From contig JBGPJM010000017.1 in the NCBI GenBank assembly GCA_041485385.1, positions 1-43,443 on the forward strand: 43,443 bases of DNA, written 5' to 3'. Shown here piece by piece: positions 1 through 8,409 of this stretch. The first letter of the stretch is position 1. Each line of letters starts with the position of its first letter. The notes below the pieces were generated by a model that was not told where the DNA came from, made no database searches, and worked only from the letters and a program-made list of their open reading frames with translations. The stretch comes from JBGPJM01 sp041485385 (GTDB lineage: Bacteria; Planctomycetota; Phycisphaerae; Phycisphaerales; UBA1924). The position numbers and the translations under genes are program-made.

Positions 1-73
1 CCCCCCTCCTCGCCCTCTCCCAGTCTTTCAGGCCCCGGTTGACTTCCGGGGGGTCGGCGGTTCTGATCGGTAC

Positions 74-1168
74 GTGGAACGATACGTACCAGCTCGTCGT
101 CAGGCCTTAGTCGCCCGCGGTCTCCTCGGGTTCATTTGCGCCTCGGCCTTGGCCGCGGCGGCGGCGGGCGTCGCCGGATGCGCATCCGGGGGTGGAACGC
201 CCGAGAGCAGCAGGGCCAGGGATCTTCGCGGCGTCGACGCCGCGGCCAAGAGCATCGGTGGTTCTCCGGCCGGTTCGCGTCCCTCGACGACCGCCCGACC
301 GCCGGACCAACCCGTGGCGCTCATCGGCGCGGAGCCGATCGGATGGGCGGAGATGGCGGGCCCGCTGAGCGAGGTCGCGGCGGGGATCGTCCTCGAGGAG
401 CTCTGCCTGGACCGGCTGCTGGGGCACGAGATGCAGATGGCGGGGCTCACGCTCGAGACGGGCGCTGCGGACGCGGAGCGGGCGCTCCTTATCGAGTCGC
501 TGGTCGAGGGGGCGGGCGTTAAGCCCGATCAGGGGGAGGAGTTGCTGCGGAAAGTGCGGGAGAGCCGCGGGCTGGGGGAGACGCGTTTCCGCGGGCTGCT
601 CCATCGCAACGCGATGCTCCGCCGGCTGGTGCGCGACGAGGTGACCATCACGCCCGAAGACGTGCAGCGGGCGTTCGACATCCGCTACGGGCCGAGGTTC
701 AAGACGCGCCTGATCGTGACACCGACCGAGAAGGAAGCCGCGGCGGCACTGGCCCGTTTGCGCGGCGGCAACGGCCAACCCGGCGAGCCCTTCAACGAAG
801 TGGCGGCGGAGATGTCGGTCGATTCGTCGCGGGAGCGCGGCGGGCTCATCGGCGCCGTCAGCCCGGCCGACCCCAGCTACCCTGCGGCGGTGCGCACGGC
901 GCTGGAGAACCTCCGCCCGGGCGAGATCAGCCCCGCGATCGCCCTTGATAAGGGGTACGCGATCGTGAGGCTCGACGAGATCGTCCCGGCGGCCGGGGCG
1001 AGTGTGGAGACCACGAGGTCCTCCTTGGAGCGAGAGATCCGTGCGGTTCGTGAACGGGCTCTGATGGATCGCCTGGCCACAAGGCTGCTCAAGGGGGCGA
1101 GCGTCACGGTGCTGGATCCCGCAATGGAGTGGAGCTGGCGGAGCCGGACGCGGCAGGACGGGCAATAG
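74..1168 (+). CDS. PpiC/SurA-type peptidylprolyl isomerase lipoprotein
   Basis: Likely a periplasmic, membrane-anchored parvulin-type peptidyl-prolyl isomerase that helps fold exported proteins. The N-terminus is basic, then hydrophobic (about residues 17-35), and ends in a lipobox V-A-G-C with the lipidated Cys at residue 36. A Gly/Ser-rich linker follows, then a helical SurA-like region, and a parvulin-like domain at about residues 210-305 containing the FNEVAAEMSVDSSRERGG stretch and the later LRPGEIS segment, both typical of PpiC domains. A helical tail closes the protein. The GTG at 74 is chosen because it puts the signal peptide at the N-terminus. The frame stays open to the window edge, so an upstream start cannot be excluded. 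A TTGACT at 39-44 could be a -35 box, but the matching -10 is poor. The following 280 bp to the next gene hold no convincing feature. Confidence 0.8.
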   Translation: MERYVPARRQALVARGLLGFICASALAAAAAGVAGCASGGGTPESSRARDLRGVDAAAKSIGGSPAGSRPSTTARPPDQPVALIGAEPIGWAEMAGPLSEVAAGIVLEELCLDRLLGHEMQMAGLTLETGAADAERALLIESLVEGAGVKPDQGEELLRKVRESRGLGETRFRGLLHRNAMLRRLVRDEVTITPEDVQRAFDIRYGPRFKTRLIVTPTEKEAAAALARLRGGNGQPGEPFNEVAAEMSVDSSRERGGLIGAVSPADPSYPAAVRTALENLRPGEISPAIALDKGYAIVRLDEIVPAAGASVETTRSSLEREIRAVRERALMDRLATRLLKGASVTVLDPAMEWSWRSRTRQDGQ

Positions 1169-1448
1169 GGCCGGCGAATGGGTTGGGGTCAAGCTGGGCA
1201 AGATCCTCGCCCGGATGATTCACACATTCCTCACCGTTTCCTGCGCGTTCGCGGTTGGGATCGGCGCGGTTTGTCGCTATCCTTGGGCCTGACAGCGGCC
1301 GAGGAGGGCCCGACTTTTCAACCAGTGCTTGCGCCGGGCGGCAGGGCGGCCGCCGGGTCGCGGCGGTCCGTCTACGGGCGGTGCGCCGACGGTGTGTTCA
1401 CCGGACGGCTCCCATGATCGATTGAGGTCGGCTTAGAGGAGGTTCACG

Positions 1449-3482
1449 ATGAAGAGGCAAACGTCCTGGTGTTCCAGGGGCCTTGCGGGCGCGGCGGCGG
1501 TGCTTGGGCTGGCGATGCTGCCGACGGCGGCGAATGCACAGGTGGTCATCAGCCAGGTGTATGGCGGGGGCGGGAACGCCGGCTCGGTGTACATGAACGA
1601 CTTCATCGAGGTGTTCAATCGCGGGGCTGCCGCGGTCGATCTCACGGGTTTCTCCGTCCAATATGCGTCTACGGCAGGCAGTTCATGGGCAGTGACGCCG
1701 CTCGTAGCATTCATGCTCCAGCCGGGCCAGTACTACCTCGTTCAGGAGGCGCAGGGCGCCGGGGGCACCACGCCGCTTCCGACACCGGACGCTACTGGCA
1801 CGATCGCCATGGCCGCAGGCAGTGGCAAGGTCGCGCTTGTGAGCGGAATCGTTGCATTGACTGGCTCATGCCCGTCTGCCGGGATCCTCGATTTCGTTGG
1901 TTACGGCACAGCCAACTGCTTTGAGGGGGCGGGTGCAGTGTCGGTGCTGACGAATACCACCGCGGCGATCCGGGCCGACGGAGGCTGCACCGATTCCAAC
2001 AACAACAACGCCGATTTCGCGGCCGGAACGCCGAATCCGCGCAATACGGCCGCCAGCACACACGTGTGCACTCCCAGCATGCCCCCGTCCGGCAGTGGCG
2101 CGTCAGACCCCGCCTCTCAGTGCCCGGGCTTCGATGTAGTGCTCAGCGTGACCGTCGTGCAGGGCGCGGGCCCGGCAGCCCCGATCTCCAGCGTGGTGGC
2201 CGACCTCACCTCTATCGGCGGGCTCAGCGCGGTCGCGATGCTCGACGACGGCGTCGCGCCCGACGGCACGGCGGGTGACCTGATCTACACACTCTCGGCG
2301 ACGGTCGCCTCCGGCACTCCGGTGGGCAACCGCTCGATCCCGGTGACCATCACCGACAGCCTCAACCGCACCGGCAACGCCTCGATCACGGTGACGGTGC
2401 TCAACTGCAACCCGGTCGCTTCCGCCAGCTCTCGCGGGGTCTGCAACGACGAGACGGCCGTGCTGACCGCCAACGTCACCCCCGGGATCATGCCCCCCAG
2501 CACCGGCCTCATGGTGTTCGTGGACCTCTCCGCCTACGGTGCCGGCCTGGTGAACTTCACGGACGACGGCATGAACGGTGATGCCGTGGCCAACGACAAC
2601 ATCTTCTCGTACACGTTCACCCCCCCGACCGGTCAGCCCTCCGGCACGGTCGCCGTCGCCGGCGGCGTACTCGACGGCCAGGGCCGCAACAGCACATTCA
2701 GCTTCGACCTCAGCACCGCCCCCTGCACGCAGACCGACTCCGCGGTCGTCGTCAGCCAAATCTACGGCGGCGGCGGCAACAACGGCGGTGTATTCCGCAA
2801 CGACCTTGTTGAGCTCTTCAACCGCTCGAACGCCCCGGTGGACATCACCGGCTGGTCGGTGCAATACGCCTCGGGTTCGAGCCCGACCGGCTTCATCCAG
2901 AAGACCGACCTGGCCGGCACTATCCCCGCCGGCGGCTACTACCTCGTCCAGGAAGCCCAAGGGGCCGACGGCTCCCAGCCGCCCCTCCCCGCCGCTGATG
3001 CCACCGGCACCATCCCGATGGGCGCCACCGCGGGGCGCATCGCCCTTGTCAACGACAGCGTCCTGATCGACCTGAACTGTTTCGCCGCGACGGTCGTCGA
3101 TCTGGTCGGGTACGGCAACGTGTTCTGCTGGGACGGCGTTGTGCATGCCCCGACGGCCACGAACTCCGTCGCCGAGTTCCGGCGCGACGACGGGTGTTTC
3201 GACACCAACAACAATGGCATCGATTTCTTCACCGCGACCCCGGCGCCGCGGAACAGCGCATCGCCGATTCACCTCTGCAATCCCCCGCCGCCGACGTGCC
3301 CCTGCGACTTCAACCTGGATCACCTCCTCAACAGCCAGGACTTCTTCGACTTCCTGAACTGCTTCTTCTCGGCCGATCCGCTGGCGTGCGGGGCTGATTT
3401 CAACGCCTCGGGCGTCGTGAACAGCCAGGACTTCTTCGACTTCCTCAACTGCTTCTTCTCGCCCCCCGCCGGCTGCAACTGA
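1449..3482 (+). CDS. Secreted protein with two lamin-tail domains and a GC-type dockerin-like tail
   Basis: An exported 677-residue protein. The signal peptide ends near residue 30 (NAQ). Two lamin-tail (LTD) domains, about residues 30-205 and 432-610, both begin with a VVxSQxYGGGG motif and share the DFIEVFNRG/NDLVELFNRS strand, so they are an internal duplication. Between them lie two beta-rich modules with acidic loops near residues 263 and 370 (LDDGVAPDGTAGD, TDDGMNGDAVAND) that look like calcium-binding, Ig-like units. The C-terminal 60 residues are a dockerin-like pair of NSQDFFDFLNCFF repeats with Cys residues. LTD domains are known in extracellular nucleases and adhesins, but no catalytic domain is visible here, so the role is unknown. 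A good Shine-Dalgarno (GAGGAGG) precedes the ATG, and a strong terminator follows. Confidence 0.85.
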   Translation: MKRQTSWCSRGLAGAAAVLGLAMLPTAANAQVVISQVYGGGGNAGSVYMNDFIEVFNRGAAAVDLTGFSVQYASTAGSSWAVTPLVAFMLQPGQYYLVQEAQGAGGTTPLPTPDATGTIAMAAGSGKVALVSGIVALTGSCPSAGILDFVGYGTANCFEGAGAVSVLTNTTAAIRADGGCTDSNNNNADFAAGTPNPRNTAASTHVCTPSMPPSGSGASDPASQCPGFDVVLSVTVVQGAGPAAPISSVVADLTSIGGLSAVAMLDDGVAPDGTAGDLIYTLSATVASGTPVGNRSIPVTITDSLNRTGNASITVTVLNCNPVASASSRGVCNDETAVLTANVTPGIMPPSTGLMVFVDLSAYGAGLVNFTDDGMNGDAVANDNIFSYTFTPPTGQPSGTVAVAGGVLDGQGRNSTFSFDLSTAPCTQTDSAVVVSQIYGGGGNNGGVFRNDLVELFNRSNAPVDITGWSVQYASGSSPTGFIQKTDLAGTIPAGGYYLVQEAQGADGSQPPLPAADATGTIPMGATAGRIALVNDSVLIDLNCFAATVVDLVGYGNVFCWDGVVHAPTATNSVAEFRRDDGCFDTNNNGIDFFTATPAPRNSASPIHLCNPPPPTCPCDFNLDHLLNSQDFFDFLNCFFSADPLACGADFNASGVVNSQDFFDFLNCFFSPPAGCN

Positions 3483-3509
3483 CCCACGCTTCACTACCCC
3501 TTGCAGAAC

Positions 3510-3541
3510 AAGAGCCCCCCGACCCGGTCGGGGGGCTCTTT
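3510..3541 (+). terminator. Rho-independent terminator after the LTD gene
   Basis: A perfect 13-bp inverted repeat, 3511-3523 against 3527-3539, with a 3-base CCG loop and six consecutive G-C pairs, flanked by A and T residues. It sits 28 bp after the stop codon of the lamin-tail gene. The T-tract is short (TTT), but the stem is very stable. Confidence 0.85.
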
Positions 3542-3615
3542 GCGTCGATGCGTCGAGGCGATGCGCTTGCCAGGCCGGTCCGCCGCCCGCCGGGAACAGC
3601 GCGGCACGCCGAGCG

Positions 3616-4152
3616 TCAGTCCTCCCGCCCACCCTTCAGCCGGCGCATCTCCGCCAGCGTCCTGTCCAGTTGCCGTTTCAGGAGCCGCACCCGCAGCAAC
3701 GACCGGACCCGCGTGACCAGCTCGATTTTGTTCACCGGCTTGGTGAGGAAGTCGTCCGCCCCCGATTCCACTGCCCGCTCCACGTCCCCCACCTCGTTCA
3801 GCGCCGTCACCATGATCACCGGGATATCCCGTGTTTCGGGATTGGATTTGATCTTGGCGCAGGCCTGGAACCCGCTCATCCGCGGCATCATCACGTCCAG
3901 AAGTATCAGGTCCGGCTGCTGCTGATCGATCAGCGAAAGGGCCGCGGCACCGTCCGTCGCGGTGCGGATCGGGCAGTCCAGCTCCTCCAGATAGGCGTGC
4001 AGCAGCTCCAGATTCTGGATGTTATCGTCGACAATCAAGATGTTCGAAGTCGTCAGGTCGGCGTCCGCCTGGATACCCGCGAGGGTCTCGGCGTCGGGGA
4101 AGCCCGGTTCGTCGGCTCGGTGCGTGGGGTTGAGTGGCCGGTCTTTGTGCAT
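3616..4152 (-). CDS. Response regulator receiver protein
   Basis: A 178-residue CheY-like protein. An unstructured N-terminus of about 35 residues precedes one receiver domain (about 36-155). The acidic pocket is D42-D43 (ILIVDDN), the phosphoacceptor is D86 (LILLDVMMP), the switch residue is T116 (VTALNE) and the invariant lysine is K138 (LTKPVNK), so it should be phosphorylatable. A basic helical tail follows (about 150-178) and there is no DNA-binding output domain. Such stand-alone receivers relay signals from histidine kinases by protein contact. No kinase is in the window. The ATG at 4152 is chosen because it starts just before a normal receiver; the frame runs upstream to 4284 but with low-complexity sequence. 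It is convergent with the LTD gene and divergent from the next gene. Confidence 0.85.
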   Translation of the reverse strand: MHKDRPLNPTHRADEPGFPDAETLAGIQADADLTTSNILIVDDNIQNLELLHAYLEELDCPIRTATDGAAALSLIDQQQPDLILLDVMMPRMSGFQACAKIKSNPETRDIPVIMVTALNEVGDVERAVESGADDFLTKPVNKIELVTRVRSLLRVRLLKRQLDRTLAEMRRLKGGRED

Positions 4153-4302
4153 AAATGCGGCTTCGACAGGAAGATAGTGCCTATGGTAGCGAGAGGGCGG
4201 CAAGGCGAGCAACACGGCGGGCCGGCCGGCTGTATCAGGTTGGTCGGGAGGCAGGGGGGGCGGGGGGCCTCGCTCGCGGCACACGAACGGGAATCATCGG
4301 CT

Positions 4303-4845
4303 ATGGCGGGGCAAACCGGACTCTTCAAGACGGCCTGGGAGGACAAGTTCCGCGTGCCGACGCTTCAGGAACTGCTCGGCCATTTCCACGACAAGCAGAT
4401 CGGCCAGCTTTTCGAGGCGGCAAGGGGCGAGCTCCTCGCCTGCGGGAGGGCCGCCGAGGGCGGGCTCGCGGGATCGGGCGCGATCAGCGAGGCGATCGCC
4501 TGGACGGGCGTTCCGTGGCGATGGACGATGGTGTATACCTGCGATTCGCCGGCGCACGCGCTCCTCGGGCTGCAACCCTCGCACGCATGGGCGTACCTAG
4601 TGCCGGATCCGGTGAAGGTGCAGATCTGCATTCCGATGTCGATCCCGCTGATCCAGATGCTGCCGGCGCGCCGGCTGAAGAAGTTCATACGCGACGGGAT
4701 CATCCACGCCCGGGCCGTCGCGGGGGTGCACTGGCCCTGCTATGAGGTCACCGCCCGCGCCCAGCTCGACGACATCGTCGATCTGGCCCAGCGGAAGTAC
4801 CGGGCGCTCACGTCCCAGCCCGACGCCGTTGCCGCGCCGGCTTGA
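4303..4845 (+). CDS. Hypothetical protein
   Basis: A 180-residue protein that I do not recognise. It is soluble, with no signal peptide or membrane segment. It has an acidic/amphipathic N-terminal half (FKTAWEDKFRVPTLQELL), a Trp-rich core (AWTGVPWRWTMVY) and a conserved-looking strand-helix segment (AWAYLVPDPVKVQICIPM followed by RRLKKFIRDGI). Codon use is typical for the window, with G or C in nearly all third positions, which supports real coding. The ATG at 4303 is chosen because sequence upstream is low-complexity and overlaps the divergent response regulator promoter region. The frame stays open after the stop up to the next gene, which I treat as chance in GC-rich DNA. Confidence 0.65.
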   Translation: MAGQTGLFKTAWEDKFRVPTLQELLGHFHDKQIGQLFEAARGELLACGRAAEGGLAGSGAISEAIAWTGVPWRWTMVYTCDSPAHALLGLQPSHAWAYLVPDPVKVQICIPMSIPLIQMLPARRLKKFIRDGIIHARAVAGVHWPCYEVTARAQLDDIVDLAQRKYRALTSQPDAVAAPA

Positions 4846-5040
4846 TCAGGGCATGCCGCGAACTCCAGGTGCGCCCAGCTGCGCCCCGACGCCGTTCCCC
4901 TCACAGATCCCGACATCCTGTTTGAAGAACAGTGCACCGCCGGGCCGATGAGGAGACCCGGCGCGAGCGACCTGGGCGAGGAAGACTCGGACGCCGTTCT
5001 GCTCGACATATTCCGGCACGTCATGGAGGAGCACAAGTCG

Positions 5041-6612
5041 ATGATCGGAACCAGACGCATCTGGCTTGCGCGGGTCGGTGGGCGATTCGGCGCGTGCGCC
5101 ATGATCGCCGCCTCGCTTCCCGCGGCTTCACCTTGTGCGGCACAGGATCTCAACAAGGACGTGACCGCGGCGATCGCCAAGGCCCACTTGGGCGCTTCGA
5201 CCGTGGGTATCAGCATCATCGATGTGCAGACCGGCGCCGCCCTGGCCGCGATCAACCAGGACGAGCGGTTCTCTCCGGCCTCGAACATGAAGCTGCTCAC
5301 CACCGGCACGGCCCTGGCGATGCTCGGGCCCGACTACGAGTTCCGCACGCGGTTGCAGCGGCACGGAGCGCGGATCGTGATCGAGGGAGCCGCCGACCCG
5401 GCCTTCGCCGACCACGTGCTGCTGGCCGAGATGCACACGGGTCTGAACGCCTTCGTCGAGCGCCTGGCGAAGGCGGTGGTCGACTCGGGCATGACCACCG
5501 TGAGCGAGGTGATCGTCGACGACCGCGTGCTGGACCGCGACTACATCCACCCCGAGTGGCCCAGGGATCAGCTCGACAGCTGGTACTGTGCCGAGGTCAG
5601 CGGGTTGAACTTCCACGCCAACGTGCTGTGCGCGTTCGCGTCACCGGGCGCCCGCGAGGGCGACGCGGCGATCATCCGCACCGAGCCGGCCGGGTCCGCC
5701 GTCGAGATCGTCACGCGCGCCAAGACCGTCCACGCCGGCAACACCAGCTTCTGGGCCGCGCGCGAGGCTTTGGAGAACAAGTTCACGATCTTCGGGACCG
5801 TCCGCGCAGCGCCGGTCGAGCCGATCGAAGTTACGATGCACGAGCCGTCGGTCGTCTTCGCGAGGCTGCTGGCCGATCGCCTCGCACAGTTGGGTCTGGG
5901 GCCGCTGGCTAGGGCCCGCGCCGCATCCGATCCCCCGGGCGAGCCGACGGCCCCCGCCCCGTGCCGCCTCGCCGCCACCGACGAGGAGCTCGGCACCCCC
6001 GACGAATCCCTCGCCGTCGTCCGCACGCCGATCAGCGTCATCCTTCGGCGATGCAACGTCGATTCGCACAACCTCTACGCCGAGTCGTTGATCAAGCTGC
6101 TCGGACACGTCTCGACCGGCCAGCCCGGGACCTGGAGCGGCGGCGGCGCCGTCGTGCGCATGCAGGTCCGCCAGCTGCTCGGCCCCGAGGCCGCCGCCAC
6201 CATCTTCATCACCGACGGCTCGGGCCTCAGCCGCTCCAACAAGGTCACCCCCGCGGTGCTCGCAAGGTGGCTTGCCGCCATCTCGCAGGATGAGCGCTTC
6301 GGCGCGGCGTTCGTGCAGTCGCTGCCGCGCGCCAAGCTCGACGGCACCATGGCCAAGCGGTTCGAGTCTAAGACGCTCCTGAACGAGGTGCGCGGCAAGA
6401 GCGGCCTCATCAACGGGGTCCGCTGCCTCTCCGGCTACGTGACCAACCGCGAGAGTGGTCATCGATTGGCGTACAGCATCCTTGTCAACGACATCCCGGC
6501 GGGCGTCCCGGGCCCAAGGGTGAAGGAGTTCCACGAGGACGTCGTCGAGATCGCCGACAAGTGGCTGGCCAGGCGCTGCAAGGTGCAGGAGAAGGAAGCA
6601 GTCGGCGGGTGA
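5041..6612 (+). CDS. dacB: D-alanyl-D-alanine carboxypeptidase/endopeptidase (PBP4 family)
   Basis: A periplasmic serine peptidase of the S13 (PBP4/DacB) family that trims or cleaves peptidoglycan cross-links. The three penicillin-binding motifs are present: SxxK at S81-K84 (SPASNMK, with S81 the S before NMK), SxN at S342-N344 (VDSHNLYAE) and K453-S454-G455 (GKSGLING, in place of the usual KTG). The spacing of about 260 residues between the first two motifs reflects the large inserted domains of this family. The start at 5041 gives a signal peptide ending near CAAQD and has a GGAGGA site 10 bases upstream; the frame is also open to an ATG at 4948. Planctomycetes do have peptidoglycan, so an active enzyme is plausible. 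It is convergent with ubiD, 31 bp away. Confidence 0.9.
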   Translation: MIGTRRIWLARVGGRFGACAMIAASLPAASPCAAQDLNKDVTAAIAKAHLGASTVGISIIDVQTGAALAAINQDERFSPASNMKLLTTGTALAMLGPDYEFRTRLQRHGARIVIEGAADPAFADHVLLAEMHTGLNAFVERLAKAVVDSGMTTVSEVIVDDRVLDRDYIHPEWPRDQLDSWYCAEVSGLNFHANVLCAFASPGAREGDAAIIRTEPAGSAVEIVTRAKTVHAGNTSFWAAREALENKFTIFGTVRAAPVEPIEVTMHEPSVVFARLLADRLAQLGLGPLARARAASDPPGEPTAPAPCRLAATDEELGTPDESLAVVRTPISVILRRCNVDSHNLYAESLIKLLGHVSTGQPGTWSGGGAVVRMQVRQLLGPEAAATIFITDGSGLSRSNKVTPAVLARWLAAISQDERFGAAFVQSLPRAKLDGTMAKRFESKTLLNEVRGKSGLINGVRCLSGYVTNRESGHRLAYSILVNDIPAGVPGPRVKEFHEDVVEIADKWLARRCKVQEKEAVGG

Positions 6613-6643
6613 GCCGCCACGGCCTCGCCCTCTCTCGCGGACG

Positions 6644-8398
6644 TTATCCCAGCCCGTACTCCCCCCACCGGCGCGTCACCAGATCCTTGACCTCCTCCGA
6701 CATCCTGATCAACGGCGGCCAATCCCGCACCGGGTTCCCCCCCACTTCCTCGCCGCGGATCTTCCGTGTCGCGTCCAGCCCGATCTTCCCGCCCGAGCCC
6801 AGCCTCGCCGCGGCGTGGTCGAGGATGTCCAGTGGGCCGTTCACGATCTCCACATCGCGCGCCGGGTCCAAGTTGGCCGCGAGATGGAAGAGCACCTGGT
6901 CCTGGTCGTGCACGTCCACGTCGTGGTCCACAACGACGATGATCTTCGTCCAGGCCATCTGCCCGGCGCCCCAGATCGAGTGCATGACCCGGCGCGCCTG
7001 CAGCGGATACTCCTTCTTGATCTTCACGAACGCGCAGGAATGGAACACGCCGAACATCGGCAGGTCATAGTCGATGACGTCCGGGATGATCGTCCTGAGC
7101 AGCGGCAGGAACAGCCGCTCGGTCGCCTTTCCCAGGAAGTAGTCTTCCTGCGGCGGCAGACCCACGACCGTCGTCGGGTAGATCGGGCTCTTCCGGTGCG
7201 TGATCGCCGTCACCGACATGATCGGGTACCGGTCCGGCAGCGAATAGAACCCGGTGTGATCCCCAAACGGCCCCTCGAACACCGCCCCCGGACCCAGTCC
7301 TCCCTGTTCCTTTTCACTTGTCCCTTTTCGCTTTTCGCTTTCCCTGGGGTCCCACCCGATCAGCCCGGCCTCGTTCGAAACGAACCCCTCGATCACGATC
7401 TCCGAGTTCGCCGGGACATCGATCGGCACGGTCCGGCACGGCACGAGCGAGATCCCGCCCCGGTTGAGGAATCCCGCCAGCAGCAGCTCGCTTACCCCGG
7501 GCGGCATCGGTGCCGTCGCGGCGTACGGAAGCACGCTCTCGCCCCCCAGCGCGATCGCCACCGGCATCGCCGCTCCCTTAGCCTTCCATGACCGCCAGTG
7601 CCTAGCCCCGTCGTGGTGCATGTGCCAGTGCATCGCCAGCGTGCTCTTCCCGAGGAGCTGCGCCCGGTACAGTCCGACGTTGCGGCTGCTCGGCGCCGGA
7701 TTCCCCGCATCGTCCGCGTGGATCGTGTGCACGTGCCCCAGCGTGATGTACCGGCCACGGAAGCTCCTCTCCCATTCCGGCCCGCTCCCCAGTCCGGCGA
7801 TCCCCGCGTTCACGTCCGCCGGATACCCCACCGAGGCGGGGTCTCCATCGAGCGGCCAGCAGCGGATCAGCGGCCAGCGGGTTAGGTCCACCTGATCGCC
7901 CGTGAGCACCACCTCCTGGCAGATCCCTGATCGCACCCGCTTCGGCGGCACCCTCGCCAGCTCCAGCAGCTCCGGGAGCTTCTGCAGCTTCGCCAGGAGC
8001 GTCGGCGGGGGCTCGGGCTTCACCAGCCTGCCGAGCTTGTCCGCCAGCGCCTCCAGCCCGCCGGGGGTGTGCCCAGGCGCGAGGCCCGGGGCATTCGAGG
8101 ACGAAGCGGCGTTGCACCCCAGCGCGATCTCCATACGCCGGTATGATCCGAACGCATTGATAAGCACCGGCACATCCGACCCCTCCACGTTTTCGAACAG
8201 GACCGCCCGCCCGCCGAGGTGGTGGTGCCGCGCGTCCAGCCGCTGCGTCGGTTCGGTCGCCAGCGCCGGGGCCGGCGACTTGCTCATCCGGTCGGCGATC
8301 TCGGTAATCTCCAGCACCGGTGAGACCCGCGTGCTGATCCGCCGGAGCTCGCCCGCCCTCTCCAGCGCCGCCACGTGATCCGAGGTCGTTTCGTACAT
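6644..8398 (-). CDS. ubiD: UbiD-family decarboxylase
   Basis: A 584-residue member of the UbiD family, which uses prenylated FMN to decarboxylate aromatic or unsaturated acids, for example in quinone synthesis. Visible family landmarks are the N-terminal LERAGELRRI region, the NVGLYRAQLLGKSTLAMHWH segment that binds cofactor and metal, IPANSEIVIEGF-like strand (VPANSEIVIEGF), GPFGDHTGFYS and the C-terminal DDHVDV-like (DHDVDVHDQDQV) and KIGLDATRK motifs. It is longer than the usual 480-500 residues. Part of the excess is a hydrophilic stretch around residues 352-365 (SEKRKGTSEKEQGG) that is encoded by a 7-bp tandem repeat between two conserved blocks. No ubiX partner is in the window. No Shine-Dalgarno is visible, and the start lies 11 bp from that of the divergent methyltransferase. 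Confidence 0.9.
   Translation of the reverse strand: MYETTSDHVAALERAGELRRISTRVSPVLEITEIADRMSKSPAPALATEPTQRLDARHHHLGGRAVLFENVEGSDVPVLINAFGSYRRMEIALGCNAASSSNAPGLAPGHTPGGLEALADKLGRLVKPEPPPTLLAKLQKLPELLELARVPPKRVRSGICQEVVLTGDQVDLTRWPLIRCWPLDGDPASVGYPADVNAGIAGLGSGPEWERSFRGRYITLGHVHTIHADDAGNPAPSSRNVGLYRAQLLGKSTLAMHWHMHHDGARHWRSWKAKGAAMPVAIALGGESVLPYAATAPMPPGVSELLLAGFLNRGGISLVPCRTVPIDVPANSEIVIEGFVSNEAGLIGWDPRESEKRKGTSEKEQGGLGPGAVFEGPFGDHTGFYSLPDRYPIMSVTAITHRKSPIYPTTVVGLPPQEDYFLGKATERLFLPLLRTIIPDVIDYDLPMFGVFHSCAFVKIKKEYPLQARRVMHSIWGAGQMAWTKIIVVVDHDVDVHDQDQVLFHLAANLDPARDVEIVNGPLDILDHAAARLGSGGKIGLDATRKIRGEEVGGNPVRDWPPLIRMSEEVKDLVTRRWGEYGLG
7303..7344. repeat. Degenerate 7-bp tandem repeat inside ubiD (6 units)
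   Basis: Six heptamers in perfect register on the plus strand, with consensus CTTTTCN; units include CTTTTCA, CTTGTCC, CTTTTCG (twice) and CTTTCCC. The block is 42 bp, thus 14 codons, and leaves the ubiD frame intact. It is far more A/T and polypyrimidine-rich than the flanks. The protein stretch it encodes is Lys/Glu/Ser/Gly-rich and lies between conserved blocks of the enzyme, so it is probably a surface loop. Confidence 0.75.
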
Positions 8399-8409
8399 TG
8401 TTGCAGAGT

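Noticed and set aside
1178..1417. 79-codon frame before the lamin-tail gene
   Set aside because: Composition is irregular, there is no ribosome site, and the product resembles no protein.
2103..3632. 509-codon open frame on the minus strand
   Set aside because: It is antisense to the lamin-tail gene, is rich in Arg, Gly, Val and Ala, and has no domain. Long stop-free antisense frames are common in GC-rich genes.
4846..5034. Small minus-strand frame of 62 codons between the hypothetical gene and dacB
   Set aside because: It ends exactly at the neighbouring stop and reads fairly protein-like, but it has no ribosome site and codon bias is not better than on the opposite strand.
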